The notes under the pieces were generated by a model, which saw only the letters and a program-made list of their open reading frames with translations, was not told where the DNA came from and made no database searches. The translations under genes and the position numbers were made by a program. From contig NC_016604.1 in assembly GCF_000230895.2 (NCBI RefSeq), positions 186,001-250,000 on the forward strand: a stretch of DNA of 64,000 nt, in the 5' to 3' direction. The stretch is from Mycolicibacterium rhodesiae NBB3. Lineage in GTDB: Bacteria; Actinomycetota; Actinomycetes; Mycobacteriales; Mycobacteriaceae. Below are positions 1 to 8,237 of this stretch, one piece after another. Position 1 is the stretch's first letter. Each line of letters opens with the position of its first letter.

Positions 1-218
1 TCGTAGCCCTCGTCGTTGGGGAAGGTGGTCAGATCAAAGGGCGGCGGCGTGAATAGCTCAGCGTAGCCGCGCGCCATCCGCGCGGGTGTGTCGGCAAGAC
101 TGTCCGAATCCAGTGAAATCCCCAGGGCACGAAGGAATGCGGCGGCGGCGACTTCCGCGGCGGCCGGATCCCGATGTGGTGACTCGTGCACTAGTTGCAA
201 TGCCGCGCTGGAATGCAT
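1..218 (-). CDS. folE: GTP cyclohydrolase I, N-terminal part (cut by window edge)
   Basis: The reverse strand reads an open frame of 72 codons from an ATG at 218 to the window edge. FolE converts GTP to 7,8-dihydroneopterin triphosphate, the first step of folate and pterin synthesis. The visible segment has the family's helix followed by DTPARMARGYAEL and the block FDLTTFPNDEGY, both typical of FolE; the zinc and catalytic residues lie beyond the edge. An AGGAA ribosome site sits seven to eight bases before the ATG. The next gene rightwards, DoxX-like, is on the same strand 95 bases away. A FolE copy beside stress genes may be a paralogue of the housekeeping gene, but this cannot be tested here. 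Confidence 0.85.
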   Translation of the reverse strand, partial: MHSSAALQLVHESPHRDPAAAEVAAAAFLRALGISLDSDSLADTPARMARGYAELFTPPPFDLTTFPNDEGY

Positions 219-313
219 GGCGGGTTCCTTCCGGGACCGAGAAGATCCCTCCGTCCACCCGTCACAGGCGTAGTTGTGTCGGGTGAACGGAGGGATGAGC
301 AGGGTGGGATCGA

Positions 314-793
314 CTACGTGACAGGGGAATCAGTGCCGGACTTGGTCCGCCGGCGCCAGGCCGGGTCGTACACAAAGGCCAACCGGGCGAGGGTGAGCGC
401 GGCCAGCAGCAGCCCGAAGTCGCGCAGCGCGACGTCGTAGAAGCCGGGGTAGCTCAGCAGGTTGACGATGATGCCGACCAGCCAAGCGGCGACGATGTAG
501 GCGGCGTATCGCGGCTTGATCGCGACGGCGAGGCCGGCGACGATCTCGATCACCCCAACCACCAGCATCGTCTGGTGTGCGCTGATCGGGCTCAAGTCCA
601 CGATCCACGGGGCCAGGTAGCCCTCCCAGTTGGTGAGCACGCTGGTGAACTTGTCGAGGCCGAACACGATCGGCAGCACCGCGAATCCGATCCGCAGCAG
701 CAGAAACGCCGCGTAGGCCGGATCGGAGCGGGCACGCTGCAGCACCTCGGAGGGGGTGTGGGCGGCTGAGGCGGGTAGCGCTGCGGCGGTCAT
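314..793 (-). CDS. DoxX-like integral membrane protein
   Basis: A 159-residue protein with about four hydrophobic segments, two of them around residues 35-55 and 80-100, and a DoxX-type layout: an early LLLRIGFAVLPIVFGLDKF segment, a middle helix rich in glycine and valine, and a basic C-terminus. DoxX proteins sit in the cytoplasmic membrane and are linked to redox or thiol stress and quinone chemistry; the exact role is unknown. The ATG at 793 is chosen over an in-frame codon at 817 because AAGGAG lies six bases before it. It is divergent from the SufR-like regulator at 886, whose operator candidate overlaps this gene's -35 box, so repression by that regulator is a reasonable inference. Confidence 0.75.
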   Translation of the reverse strand: MTAAALPASAAHTPSEVLQRARSDPAYAAFLLLRIGFAVLPIVFGLDKFTSVLTNWEGYLAPWIVDLSPISAHQTMLVVGVIEIVAGLAVAIKPRYAAYIVAAWLVGIIVNLLSYPGFYDVALRDFGLLLAALTLARLAFVYDPAWRRRTKSGTDSPVT

Positions 794-831
794 CGCAATC
801 TCCTTTTGTAAGACCAATCAGAACTAGTTTT

Positions 832-869
832 AGAATCTGCCCGTTACGCCTATTTGTCAAACTTGTTTG
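832..869. promoter_or_regulatory. Divergent promoter/operator between DoxX-like gene and SufR-like regulator
   Basis: On the minus strand a perfect -35 box TTGACA (855-860) is followed after about 17 bases by an AT-rich -10 region (GATTCTAA). The inverted repeat CAAAC-TT-GTTTG at 858-869 overlaps the -35 box. A repressor bound here would block the DoxX promoter. Box assignment is by eye. Confidence 0.45.
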
Positions 870-885
870 GTGTTAGAGTTGGAGC

Positions 886-1614
886 ATGTCCCTCAACCGC
901 ATCGGCGACCTGGCCTCCCTGACCGGCCTGAGCCACCTGGATGACCCGTTGCGGCGGCAGTTGTATGAGTTCGTGACCGAGTGCGACGGGCCGGTTTCGC
1001 GTGAGCAGGCCGCCGCCGCCGCGTCGATCGGACGCACCCTGGCGGCCTACCACCTGGATAAGTTGGCCGCCGCCGGCCTGTTGACGATCAGCTACCAACG
1101 CCCGGCGGGGCGCAGCGGACCCGGGGCTGGGCGTCCGGCGAAGCTCTACACCCGGGCGACGCAGGAAATGAGTGTCAGCGTGCCGCCCCGGGACTACGAA
1201 CTGCTCGCCAAATTGCTCGTCGCATCGGTCGAGCAGGATGCCAGCGGAGCAGTGCGAGCCGCCGTGAACGAGGCCGCCGCCGAAGCCGGCCGGCGCGCGG
1301 GCGGCGGAGCAGGCGGCAACGTCGTTGGGGCGCTGCGCAACTGTGGCTACCTGCCGCGCGCGGGCGATGATGGCCGCATCACCCTGCGGAATTGTCCGTT
1401 TCACCTGGTCGCCCAGGATCACCGAGAGGTGGTGTGTGGACTGAATCTGCGCCTCGTCGAGGGGGTTATCGCGGGTTGCGGTGACCCCCGCGCGCACGCC
1501 GAACTCGAACCGCACCCTGACCGCTGCTGCGTGGTGGTGCACAAGGTGACCCCCCCGCATGCACAACTGTCGCCGCCGCAGACATCGTCGCCGAGTGAAA
1601 CGCGGTCATCGTGA
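886..1614 (+). CDS. Winged-helix regulator with SufR-like cysteine cluster
   Basis: A 242-residue protein. Residues about 20-85 form an ArsR/DeoR-type winged helix with a recognition segment around GRTLAAYHLDKL. The C-terminal half carries cysteines in the order C-x16-C-x13-C-x13-C, including NCPFH and VCGLNL, which resembles the [4Fe-4S] ligands of SufR-type repressors. It is likely an iron-sulfur or redox sensor controlling the divergent DoxX-like gene and perhaps itself, through the palindrome at 858-869. The ATG at 886 follows GGAG. After the last conserved cysteines the tail is low-complexity. A second, more diverged homologue lies at 7542. The metal cluster is inferred, not shown. Confidence 0.75.
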   Translation: MSLNRIGDLASLTGLSHLDDPLRRQLYEFVTECDGPVSREQAAAAASIGRTLAAYHLDKLAAAGLLTISYQRPAGRSGPGAGRPAKLYTRATQEMSVSVPPRDYELLAKLLVASVEQDASGAVRAAVNEAAAEAGRRAGGGAGGNVVGALRNCGYLPRAGDDGRITLRNCPFHLVAQDHREVVCGLNLRLVEGVIAGCGDPRAHAELEPHPDRCCVVVHKVTPPHAQLSPPQTSSPSETRSS

Positions 1615-1687
1615 CGTCCTTGATCTGCTCGCCGTTCAACGCGTCTGATCGCATGATCAGCGCGCGGCCCGACAGTGGGCGGCAGCG

Positions 1688-2794
1688 ATGACACGGCTAG
1701 AGCGGCTCTACACCGAGCAACGGCAGAGCCCGTGGCTCGACAACCTCACCCGCCCGTACTTGCGTGATGGCACGCTGGCCGGCTTCGTCGCCGAGGGAAT
1801 CCGGGGGGTGACGGCCAATCCGACGATCTTGGCGAGGGCCATCGAAGGCTCCGATGCCTATGACGCGCAGTTCGCCGTCCTTATCGCGCAGGGCTATTCG
1901 CTCGGGGATGCCTATTGGGAACTGGCCGTGCAGGACGTCACCGATGCGCTGGCGGTGTTGCGTTCGACGTTCGACAACTCGCACGGCAGCGACGGGTTCG
2001 TGTCGATCGAAGTCGCCCCGGAGCTGGCGCGCGACACCGAGGCCACGATCGCCGCGGCCGCCCGCCTGCACGACCGGATCGCCCGCCCCAACCTGCTGGT
2101 GAAGGTTCCCGCCACCGCCGAGGGCATCCCGGCGATCGCGGCGCTGATCGGTCGAGGCTTGAGCATCAACATCACCCTGATCTTCTCGCTGTCTCGCTAC
2201 GCGCAGGTGATCGACGCCTACTTGGAAGGTCTGGAAACGTTCACCGCCGCTGGTGGTGATCTGGCCGCTGTGCACAGTGTTGCGTCGTTCTTCGTCAGCC
2301 GCGTCGACACCGAGGTCGACCACCGGCTGGCGCGGATCGGCGGTGACGATGCCGTGGCGTTGCGCGGGCGCGCCGCAGTCGCCCAGGCGCGTCTGGCCTA
2401 CCAGATCTTCCGGAACCGATTTGCCGGCGAGCGATGGGCGAAACTCGCCGCGCGCGGCGCCCGTGTGCAGCCGCCGTTGTGGGCGTCTACGTCGACGAAG
2501 AATCCCGACTACCCCGACACCCTCTACGTCGACAGCCTGATTGGCCCCGACACCGTCAACACCATGGCCGAGACCACAATCACCGCATTCGAGGACCACG
2601 GCACCGTCGCGCGCACCGTCGACACCGGGATCGAGCAGGCCGAAAGAGTCATGCACGACTTAGCGACAGTGGGAGTCGACATGGATGACGTCGGGCACAC
2701 CCTTGAAGACCACGGCGTCGCCGGCTTCCACAAGTCGTTCGCCGATCTGCTCGTCACACTGGACGCCAAGGCACGACGGGTGGCCCAGCAATGA
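1688..2794 (+). CDS. tal: Transaldolase
   Basis: A 368-residue transaldolase, which moves a dihydroxyacetone unit between sedoheptulose-7-phosphate and glyceraldehyde-3-phosphate in the non-oxidative pentose phosphate pathway. The N-terminal block SPWLDNLTRPYL, the motif GVTANPTI, and NLLVKVPAT with the Schiff-base lysine at about residue 139 are all present. The length is normal for the long bacterial subfamily. It stands on the plus strand 73 bases after the SufR-like gene. Mycobacteria normally carry tal next to tkt and zwf, so an isolated gene in a stress block may be a second copy that supports NADPH supply. Confidence 0.92.
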   Translation: MTRLERLYTEQRQSPWLDNLTRPYLRDGTLAGFVAEGIRGVTANPTILARAIEGSDAYDAQFAVLIAQGYSLGDAYWELAVQDVTDALAVLRSTFDNSHGSDGFVSIEVAPELARDTEATIAAAARLHDRIARPNLLVKVPATAEGIPAIAALIGRGLSINITLIFSLSRYAQVIDAYLEGLETFTAAGGDLAAVHSVASFFVSRVDTEVDHRLARIGGDDAVALRGRAAVAQARLAYQIFRNRFAGERWAKLAARGARVQPPLWASTSTKNPDYPDTLYVDSLIGPDTVNTMAETTITAFEDHGTVARTVDTGIEQAERVMHDLATVGVDMDDVGHTLEDHGVAGFHKSFADLLVTLDAKARRVAQQ

Positions 2795-2957
2795 TCGCCG
2801 TTGCGGCGGGCGCGCGCACACCAGTCGTCGGCAATCGGCGCTCTCAGTGGGCTCGTCGACAAGCTGACAGTGCTCGGTCGCTGAAATGCAGCACCGCAAC
2901 GAGATTCGGCCTGCGTACACGCGCACGCAATACTCGGAAGACAGGGATAGGGCACAC

Positions 2958-4199
2958 ATGACCACACAACAGACATTTGTCATCGTGGGCGCCGGGCTGG
3001 CCGGCGCCAAGGCAGCCGAAGCGCTGCGCACCAATGGGTTCGGCGGCAAGGTCATCCTCATTGGGGATGAGGATGAGCGCCCCTACGACCGGCCCCCGCT
3101 GTCGAAGGGCTATCTGCAGGGCACCACCGAGCGGGAAAAGATCTACATCCATCCGGCGCAGTGGCACCTCGAACGCGACATCGACCTGCGACTGGGCATC
3201 CGGGTCAACGACATCGACTGCGCTGCACACGAAGTGAAGACAGCCGGAGAGACGCTGGGCTACGACAAGCTGCTCGTGGCGACCGGTTCTGCGCCCCGTC
3301 GCCTGACGGTGCCCGGGGCGGACCTGGCTGGTGTGCATTATCTGCGCAGGGTCGCCGACAGCGAAGCACTGAAGGCGGCCTTCGCCTCGGCGCAGCGGGT
3401 GGCCGTCATCGGGGCGGGTTGGATCGGCTTGGAGACCGCGGCCGCGGCCCGGGCCGCGGGGTGTCAGGTGACCCTCATTGAGAGGGGGAAGCTGCCGTTG
3501 CTGGCGGTGCTCGGTGCGGAGGTGGCCGAAACCTACGCGGCGCTGCACCGCGCGCACGGTGTCGAGGGGCGGATGAACGCCGGCGTGGCCGAAATCATCG
3601 GTGACAGTGACAAGGCGACCGGCGTGCGCCTGGTCGACGGCGACGTCGTGGCGGCCGACGCGGTCGTGGTCGGCGTGGGCATCACGCCCAACACCGAGCT
3701 GGCAGCCGCGGCGGGCCTGCCGGTCGACAACGGCATCGTCGTCGATGAGCACCTGGCCACCATCGACCCCGACGTGTTCGCGGCCGGGGATGTAGCCAAC
3801 TCGTACTATCCGCTGCTGGGGACCCACCTGCGCCTCGAGCACTGGTCGGCTGCCCTCAACCAGGGACCGGTCGCCGCGGCAAACATGATGGGCACCCTCA
3901 CCTCCTACGACCACGTGCCCTACTTCTTCTCCGACCAATACGACTGTGGGATGGAGTATTCCGGCTACGTCGGACCGGACGGTTACGACGAGGTCGTCTT
4001 CCGCGGCGACGTCGCCGGCGGTGAGTTCATCGCCTTCTGGGTTCGCGATGGGCGGGTGCTGGCCGGAATGAACGTCAACACCTGGGGTGTTACCGATGCC
4101 ATCGAGGCGCTGGTGCGCTCCGGTGCGCGCGTCGACCCAGCCAAGCTCGCCGACCCCGAAGAGCTGTTGATGTACGTCGCCGCCAACGCGGCCCGTTGA
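2958..4199 (+). CDS. FAD-dependent ferredoxin/rubredoxin-reductase-type oxidoreductase
   Basis: A 413-residue pyridine-nucleotide:disulfide-type flavoprotein. The FAD fold is marked by VGAGLAG at residues 10-16, the block ERPYDRPPLSKGYL is typical of ferredoxin reductases of dioxygenase and P450 systems, the NAD(P) fold appears as VIGAGWIGLE near residue 155, and the second FAD contact as VFAAGDVA near 275. It probably passes electrons from NAD(P)H to a ferredoxin; candidates in the window are the ferredoxins at 7198 and 14401. I chose the ATG at 2958 because the Rossmann motif starts right after it; an in-frame codon at 2886 would add 24 residues without homology. It is similar to Rv0688-type proteins of M. 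tuberculosis. Confidence 0.85.
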   Translation: MTTQQTFVIVGAGLAGAKAAEALRTNGFGGKVILIGDEDERPYDRPPLSKGYLQGTTEREKIYIHPAQWHLERDIDLRLGIRVNDIDCAAHEVKTAGETLGYDKLLVATGSAPRRLTVPGADLAGVHYLRRVADSEALKAAFASAQRVAVIGAGWIGLETAAAARAAGCQVTLIERGKLPLLAVLGAEVAETYAALHRAHGVEGRMNAGVAEIIGDSDKATGVRLVDGDVVAADAVVVGVGITPNTELAAAAGLPVDNGIVVDEHLATIDPDVFAAGDVANSYYPLLGTHLRLEHWSAALNQGPVAAANMMGTLTSYDHVPYFFSDQYDCGMEYSGYVGPDGYDEVVFRGDVAGGEFIAFWVRDGRVLAGMNVNTWGVTDAIEALVRSGARVDPAKLADPEELLMYVAANAAR

Positions 4200-4260
4200 T
4201 TGGTAGCGCAACGTTGCCGATGGCGATCGGATCAAGTGAGCGCTGAAGATAGGAGCTGCA

Positions 4261-4341
4261 GTGGTTACACCGGCGCGGACGACGACCGAGCGCGCGCGAT
4301 CAGTCGGACAGGCGGCGTCAGCTGCCTGCAATGGTGTCTAA
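4261..4341 (+). CDS. Possible 26-residue leader peptide
   Basis: In the gap between the flavoprotein and the membrane protein, a GTG at 4261 follows AGGAGCTGCA, a good ribosome site, and reads 26 codons rich in Ala, Thr and Arg. It has no recognisable motif and could be chance. The only support is the ribosome site and the position 36 bases before the next start. Confidence 0.2.
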   Translation: MVTPARTTTERARSVGQAASAACNGV

Positions 4342-4377
4342 CAAGTGACGCCCGATCTAGTTGGGAGACTTAGAGTT

Positions 4378-4701
4378 ATGCGAACAGATATGACGACGAA
4401 CGACGTCGAAAAGCGCTGGCATGATCCTGGCGCCTTCCGCGCGGCATCAGTGTATGTCGCATCGATCATCGCCGTGGCCGGCCTTGCGTTCATTCTGTTT
4501 CTGCTCATCGGCCGCGCGGTGCCCCTGTCGGCGCTGGGAACCCCGATCGTCCTTCTCGTAGGAGCCATCGCAGCGTCCATCAAGACCTATAAGGTCTGGC
4601 GAGCTGGCGGAACTTGGCCCATCTGGCAAGGCGCCGGCTGGCTTGTGCTCACCCTCATGCTCGTCAGCCTGAGCATCCCAGAGATGGCGTTCTCACGCTG
4701 A
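4378..4701 (+). CDS. Small membrane protein of unknown function
   Basis: A 107-residue protein with a charged N-terminus (NDVEKRWHDPGAF) followed by three hydrophobic segments at about residues 22-42, 48-64 and 84-102. No enzymatic motif is seen. The ATG at 4378 follows GGGAG at rather long spacing; another ATG at 4390 and a GTG at 4345 are in frame. It converges with ctaD, whose 3' end lies 105 bases away. A role as an accessory protein of the membrane redox system is possible from context only. Confidence 0.55.
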   Translation: MRTDMTTNDVEKRWHDPGAFRAASVYVASIIAVAGLAFILFLLIGRAVPLSALGTPIVLLVGAIAASIKTYKVWRAGGTWPIWQGAGWLVLTLMLVSLSIPEMAFSR

Positions 4702-4806
4702 CTTGCCAAGTCCGAGTCGACTGTCGGTCTTCAGCATCGGCGAACCGCGGCCGAGACGACCCCTTATCTTCGTACCTGTGTGGAGATCCCCAGAGGGCTG
4801 GCCGGC

Positions 4807-6549
4807 TCATTGATCGGCAGGCTGGTTGCGGCTTGTCACGGGAGCGTCGTCCGCGCTTTCCGTGTGAAGGTGTCGGCGCCCGACGTGGGCTTCGGCGCGC
4901 ATCCGCTTCGACATATGGGGGTAGTGCAGTTCGAAAGCCGGCCGCTCCGAACGGATCCGGGGCAGCTCGGTGAAGTTGTGCCGCGGAGGAGGGCAGGTCG
5001 TGGCCCATTCCAGCGAGCTGCCGTATCCCCATGGGTCATCGACGACGACGACCTCACCGTAGCGGTAGCTCTTGAAGATGTTCCATACGAACGGCAGCAT
5101 CGATGCGCCCAGGGTGAACGCCCCTATCGTCGACACAACGTTCAAGGTGGTGAATCCGTCGGTGGGCAGGTAGTCCGCGTAGCGGCGCGGCATACCTTCG
5201 TTGCCCAGCCAGTGCTGCACCAAAAAGGTGGTGTGGAAGCCGATAAACGTGAGCCAGAAGTGCAGCTTGCCCAGCCGCTCGTCGAGCAACCGGCCCGTCA
5301 TTTTCGGGAACCAGAAGTAGATGCCGGCATAAGTGGCGAACACGATCGTGCCGAACAATACGTAATGGAAGTGGGCGACCAGAAAGTAAGTATCGGTGAC
5401 GTGAAAGTCGATCGGTGGGCTGGCCAACATAACGCCCGACAGCCCACCGAGCAGGAAGGTGACCATGAAACCCACCGAGAACAGCATCGGAGTCTCAAAT
5501 GTCAACTGGCCGTGCCACATCGTGCCGATCCAATTGAAGAACTTCATTCCGGTCGGAATGGCAATCAGATACGACATGAAGGAAAAGAAGGGCAACAGTA
5601 CCGCGCCGGTGGCGAACATGTGGTGCGCCCACACCGCGGTGGACAGAGCTGCGATGCTCACGGTTGCATAGACCATAGCGGTGTATCCGAAGACCGGTTT
5701 TCGGCTGAACACCGGAACGACTTCGGTGATGATGCCAAAAAATGGGATCGCGACGATGTACACCTCGGGATGGCCGAAGAACCAGAACAGGTGCTGCCAC
5801 AAAATTACTCCACCGTTGGCCGGGTCATAGATATGCGCACCAAGGTGGCGGTCGACGGCCAGCCCGAACAGCGCGGCGGTCAGCAGCGGGAACGCGCCAA
5901 GGACCATGATCATTGTGACGAGAATGTTCCAGGTGAAGATCGGCATCCGGAACATCGTCATCCCAGGTGCCCGCATGCACACCACTGTGGTGATCATGTT
6001 GACCGCCCCCAGTATCGTGCCCAGGCCGGCGATCGCCAAGCCCATGATCCACAGGTCCGCCCCTGCGCCGGGCGAATGCAGAGCATCGCTCAGCGGTGTG
6101 TATGCCGTCCAGCCGAAATCCGCGGCGCCCCCAGGGGTGAGGAAACCGGACACCGTAACAAGGGCGCCGAATAGGAACAGCCAGTAGCTGAGCGCGTTCA
6201 GGCGCGGGAACGCCACATCCGGCGCGCCGATCTGCAGCGGCAGAATGCAATTGGCGAAGCCGAACACGATCGGGGTCGCATACAGCAGCAGCATGATCGT
6301 GCCATGCATGGTGAACAGCTGGTTGTACTGCTCGTTGGACAGGAACTGCAAACCCGGCGCGGCCAGCTCGGTACGCATGAACAGCGCCATCAATCCGCCC
6401 GCCATGAAAAAGGCGACCGAGGTGACGATGTACATCATGCCGAGCAGCTTGGGATCAGTGGTCGTCACCACCCGGTAGACGAACGTGCCCCTGAGTCCAC
6501 GACGCTGCGGGAACGGCCGAGTGGGAGTCAGTTCAACGACGGCACTCAT
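4807..6549 (-). CDS. ctaD: Cytochrome c oxidase subunit I (aa3 type)
   Basis: A 580-residue, 12-helix heme-copper oxidase subunit I, which carries heme a, heme a3 and CuB and reduces O2 at the end of the respiratory chain. [13 protein letters not shown] holds a heme-a histidine; [10 protein letters not shown] holds the CuB histidine and the cross-linked tyrosine; AHHMF and AHFHYVLFG carry further CuB and heme ligands. All catalytic ligands look intact. ATG 6549 is used; a GTG at 6558 is also in frame. No ctaC, ctaE or qcr genes are nearby, so this is likely an additional copy sharing subunits with the main oxidase. A DosR-like palindrome lies about 73-86 bases upstream. Confidence 0.93.
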   Translation of the reverse strand: MSAVVELTPTRPFPQRRGLRGTFVYRVVTTTDPKLLGMMYIVTSVAFFMAGGLMALFMRTELAAPGLQFLSNEQYNQLFTMHGTIMLLLYATPIVFGFANCILPLQIGAPDVAFPRLNALSYWLFLFGALVTVSGFLTPGGAADFGWTAYTPLSDALHSPGAGADLWIMGLAIAGLGTILGAVNMITTVVCMRAPGMTMFRMPIFTWNILVTMIMVLGAFPLLTAALFGLAVDRHLGAHIYDPANGGVILWQHLFWFFGHPEVYIVAIPFFGIITEVVPVFSRKPVFGYTAMVYATVSIAALSTAVWAHHMFATGAVLLPFFSFMSYLIAIPTGMKFFNWIGTMWHGQLTFETPMLFSVGFMVTFLLGGLSGVMLASPPIDFHVTDTYFLVAHFHYVLFGTIVFATYAGIYFWFPKMTGRLLDERLGKLHFWLTFIGFHTTFLVQHWLGNEGMPRRYADYLPTDGFTTLNVVSTIGAFTLGASMLPFVWNIFKSYRYGEVVVVDDPWGYGSSLEWATTCPPPRHNFTELPRIRSERPAFELHYPHMSKRMRAEAHVGRRHLHTESADDAPVTSRNQPADQ

Positions 6550-6621
6550 GACGTGCACACACCGGCGAGGTGACGCATCATCTCATTCGCCATGAGCCAC
6601 CACCTTCAAGAGGTTTTTAAC

Positions 6622-6635
6622 GGACTATAGCCCGC
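6622..6635. promoter_or_regulatory. Imperfect palindrome resembling a DosR box, upstream of ctaD
   Basis: CGGACTATAGCCCG is symmetric apart from one mismatched pair and is flanked by AT-rich sequence. Aligned with the DosR consensus TTSGGGACTWWAGTCCCSAA it matches at about 14 of 20 positions, including GGACT and the central AG. It lies upstream of ctaD and overlaps the end of the truncated nitronate monooxygenase. Confidence 0.3.
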
Positions 6636-6822
6636 TAAATAGGTTTAAGTAAGGGCGCAGGACCGTGCGCGCTGGGGCGCTACCGATCCCGAGCATGCCC
6701 AGTCCCCCGGCCCGTGAGACCGCTGCCGCGAGCGCTCCCCCGACTACTCCGCCCATCGGCGCGTTGACAAGCGGTACGTCAAGGCCCATCGCACGCGACC
6801 ATTCAGTGGATAACGCCGTCAC
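6625..6822 (-). pseudogene. Truncated nitronate monooxygenase (N-terminus only)
   Basis: A GTG at 6822 with the ribosome site GAGGAAA starts a frame whose first 45 or so residues match nitronate monooxygenases (2-nitropropane dioxygenase family), including LVNAPMGGVVGG and the AGGLGMLG segment that contacts FMN. Homology then stops and the frame ends after about 20 unrelated residues. Intact family members have over 300 residues with a TIM barrel, so the catalytic histidine region is missing. This is a gene remnant cut by a deletion near the ctaD upstream region. Confidence 0.65.
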
Positions 6823-6859
6823 CGTGTTTTCCTCTGTACCCGTCGAGGACGCGACGGTG

Positions 6860-7156
6860 TCACAGTAAGCCGAGGAGGTCGCCCTCGGTGATTCGGACAA
6901 TCCGGATCCGCCACAGTCTGTCGGACTGGCTCCCCTCTAGATAACGCCACTCATAGGCGCCGGGTCGATCGCGAGCGAACTCCTCGCGCAGGTGTATCGG
7001 ATCGTGGCTGTTGACGAGCACAAACGACTCGCCGGCAGCCAGCGCGTCGAAGCGGGCGAAGATCATCGGGTGTCGTTGGGATTTGGGTATCTGGCGCACG
7101 TCGAACTCGTCGGTGTCATCGATGGCGTGTGGATCGTCGAAGAGAGTCATGAACAC
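6860..7156 (-). CDS. DUF2249 domain protein
   Basis: A 98-residue protein consisting of one DUF2249 domain. The features are FDVRQIPKSQRHPMIFARFD, the central GESFVLVNSHDPIHL and the late PGAYEWRYLE plus WRIRIVR strand. The fold is TusA-like; the family often sits by nitric-oxide or low-oxygen genes, and a biochemical role is not settled. I use the GTG at 7156 because AGGA lies seven bases before it; an ATG two codons later is the alternative. It is divergent from fdxA, with only 41 bases between the two starts, so they probably share a regulatory region. Confidence 0.7.
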   Translation of the reverse strand: MFMTLFDDPHAIDDTDEFDVRQIPKSQRHPMIFARFDALAAGESFVLVNSHDPIHLREEFARDRPGAYEWRYLEGSQSDRLWRIRIVRITEGDLLGLL

Positions 7157-7197
7157 ATACTATTCCTACAAGTGTTAATTAGAGTAATGTTCCGGGC

Positions 7198-7542
7198 ATG
7201 ACCTATGTAATCGGACAACCGTGCGTGGATATCAAGGACCGCGCCTGCGTGGACGAGTGCCCAGTGGACTGCATCTACGAGGGTGCACGCATGCTCTACA
7301 TCCACCCCGACGAGTGCGTCGACTGCGGCGCGTGTGAGCCGGTGTGTCCGGTGGAGGCGATCTACTACGAAGACGACCTTCCAGAACCGTTGCGGCCCTA
7401 CATTGATGAGAACGTCAAGTTCTTCACCGACACCCTGCCCGGGCAGACCGATCCACTCGGATCGCCGGGGGGAGCCGCGAAACTCGGTGTCGTCGACGCC
7501 GATACCCCCATGGTCGCGGCGCTGCCACCGCAGGGCGACTGA
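7198..7542 (+). CDS. fdxA: 7Fe ferredoxin, FdxA type
   Basis: A 114-residue soluble ferredoxin with a [3Fe-4S] and a [4Fe-4S] cluster. The first site is C-x7-C-x3-CP (CVDIKDRACVDECP) and the second CVDCGACEPVCP. The C-terminal extension is the usual one for the FdxA family; M. tuberculosis FdxA (Rv2007c) belongs to the DosR dormancy regulon. It is the first gene of a tight operon: its stop overlaps the next start as TGATG, and the following genes are a regulator, a membrane protein, an unknown protein and a cupin. The flavoprotein at 2958 is a candidate reductase. Confidence 0.92.
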   Translation: MTYVIGQPCVDIKDRACVDECPVDCIYEGARMLYIHPDECVDCGACEPVCPVEAIYYEDDLPEPLRPYIDENVKFFTDTLPGQTDPLGSPGGAAKLGVVDADTPMVAALPPQGD

Positions 7543-8237
7543 TGCCCACCGACGCGACCACGCAAACGTCCGGAATGGGCCCCCCGGGACGCCGCGACGT
7601 CATCTTGCAGTTGCTTCGAGCTTCGTCTGAGCCGCGCAGCATCGCCAGCGTCGCCGATGAACTCGGCGTGCACCCGAACACAGTTCGATTTCACATTGAC
7701 GCGTTGGCCCGTGCGGGCCGCGTCGAACAAGCCCTCGGTAACTCCCCCGGTCGCGGCCGGCCCCCTATCCTGTTTCGCGCCAGCCGCCGAATGGACCCCA
7801 CAGGACCCACCAACTATCGGCTACTGGCCAGCATCCTGACCGAATATGTGGCCGGCCGCCCCGATGCCGCCGGCATCGCCGCCCAGCTGGGCCGGTCAAC
7901 GAGCGCGGCGCTGATGCCATCCAGCGCGCAGGGCCGCGCGCCGTCGAAAACCCGCGCGATCACCGAACTAGTAGAACTGCTGGCGGAGTTGGGCTTCGAG
8001 CCCGAACCCGCCGACGGTCCGCGTACGCGCGAGATTCGGTTGCGGCACTGTCCCTTCCAGAAGCTGGCTGAACAACACAGCGAGGTGATCTGCTCTGTGC
8101 ACCTGGGCCTCATGCAGGGCGCGCTGAGCGCGATGCGGGCACCGGTCACCGTGGATCGTCTCGACCCGTTCGTCGAGCCCGACTTGTGCGTCGCGCGCCT
8201 CGGCCGCGCACCGTCCCTTGATCGGGCATCGTCGTGA
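7542..8237 (+). CDS. Winged-helix regulator, SufR-like family, reduced cysteine set
   Basis: A 231-residue regulator of the same family as the protein at 886. The DNA-binding part is clear at residues about 19-70, with SVADELGVHPNTVRFHIDALARAGRV. The C-terminal part keeps the CPF-x10-C pair (HCPFQKLAEQHSEVIC) but lacks the cysteine that precedes it in the other copy and the one after it; a single cysteine occurs much later. If the family senses through a [4Fe-4S] cluster, this copy must use other ligands or a different signal. The start overlaps the fdxA stop by one base, and the stop overlaps the next start as GTGA. Confidence 0.75.
   Translation: MPTDATTQTSGMGPPGRRDVILQLLRASSEPRSIASVADELGVHPNTVRFHIDALARAGRVEQALGNSPGRGRPPILFRASRRMDPTGPTNYRLLASILTEYVAGRPDAAGIAAQLGRSTSAALMPSSAQGRAPSKTRAITELVELLAELGFEPEPADGPRTREIRLRHCPFQKLAEQHSEVICSVHLGLMQGALSAMRAPVTVDRLDPFVEPDLCVARLGRAPSLDRASS

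Noticed and set aside
2844..4331. 495-codon open frame on the minus strand
   Set aside because: Antisense to the flavoprotein gene with intact FAD and NAD sites.
4780..6174. 464-codon open frame on the plus strand opposite ctaD
   Set aside because: Antisense to a gene with full catalytic motifs; its composition (His, Arg, Gly rich) is that of a high-GC shadow frame.
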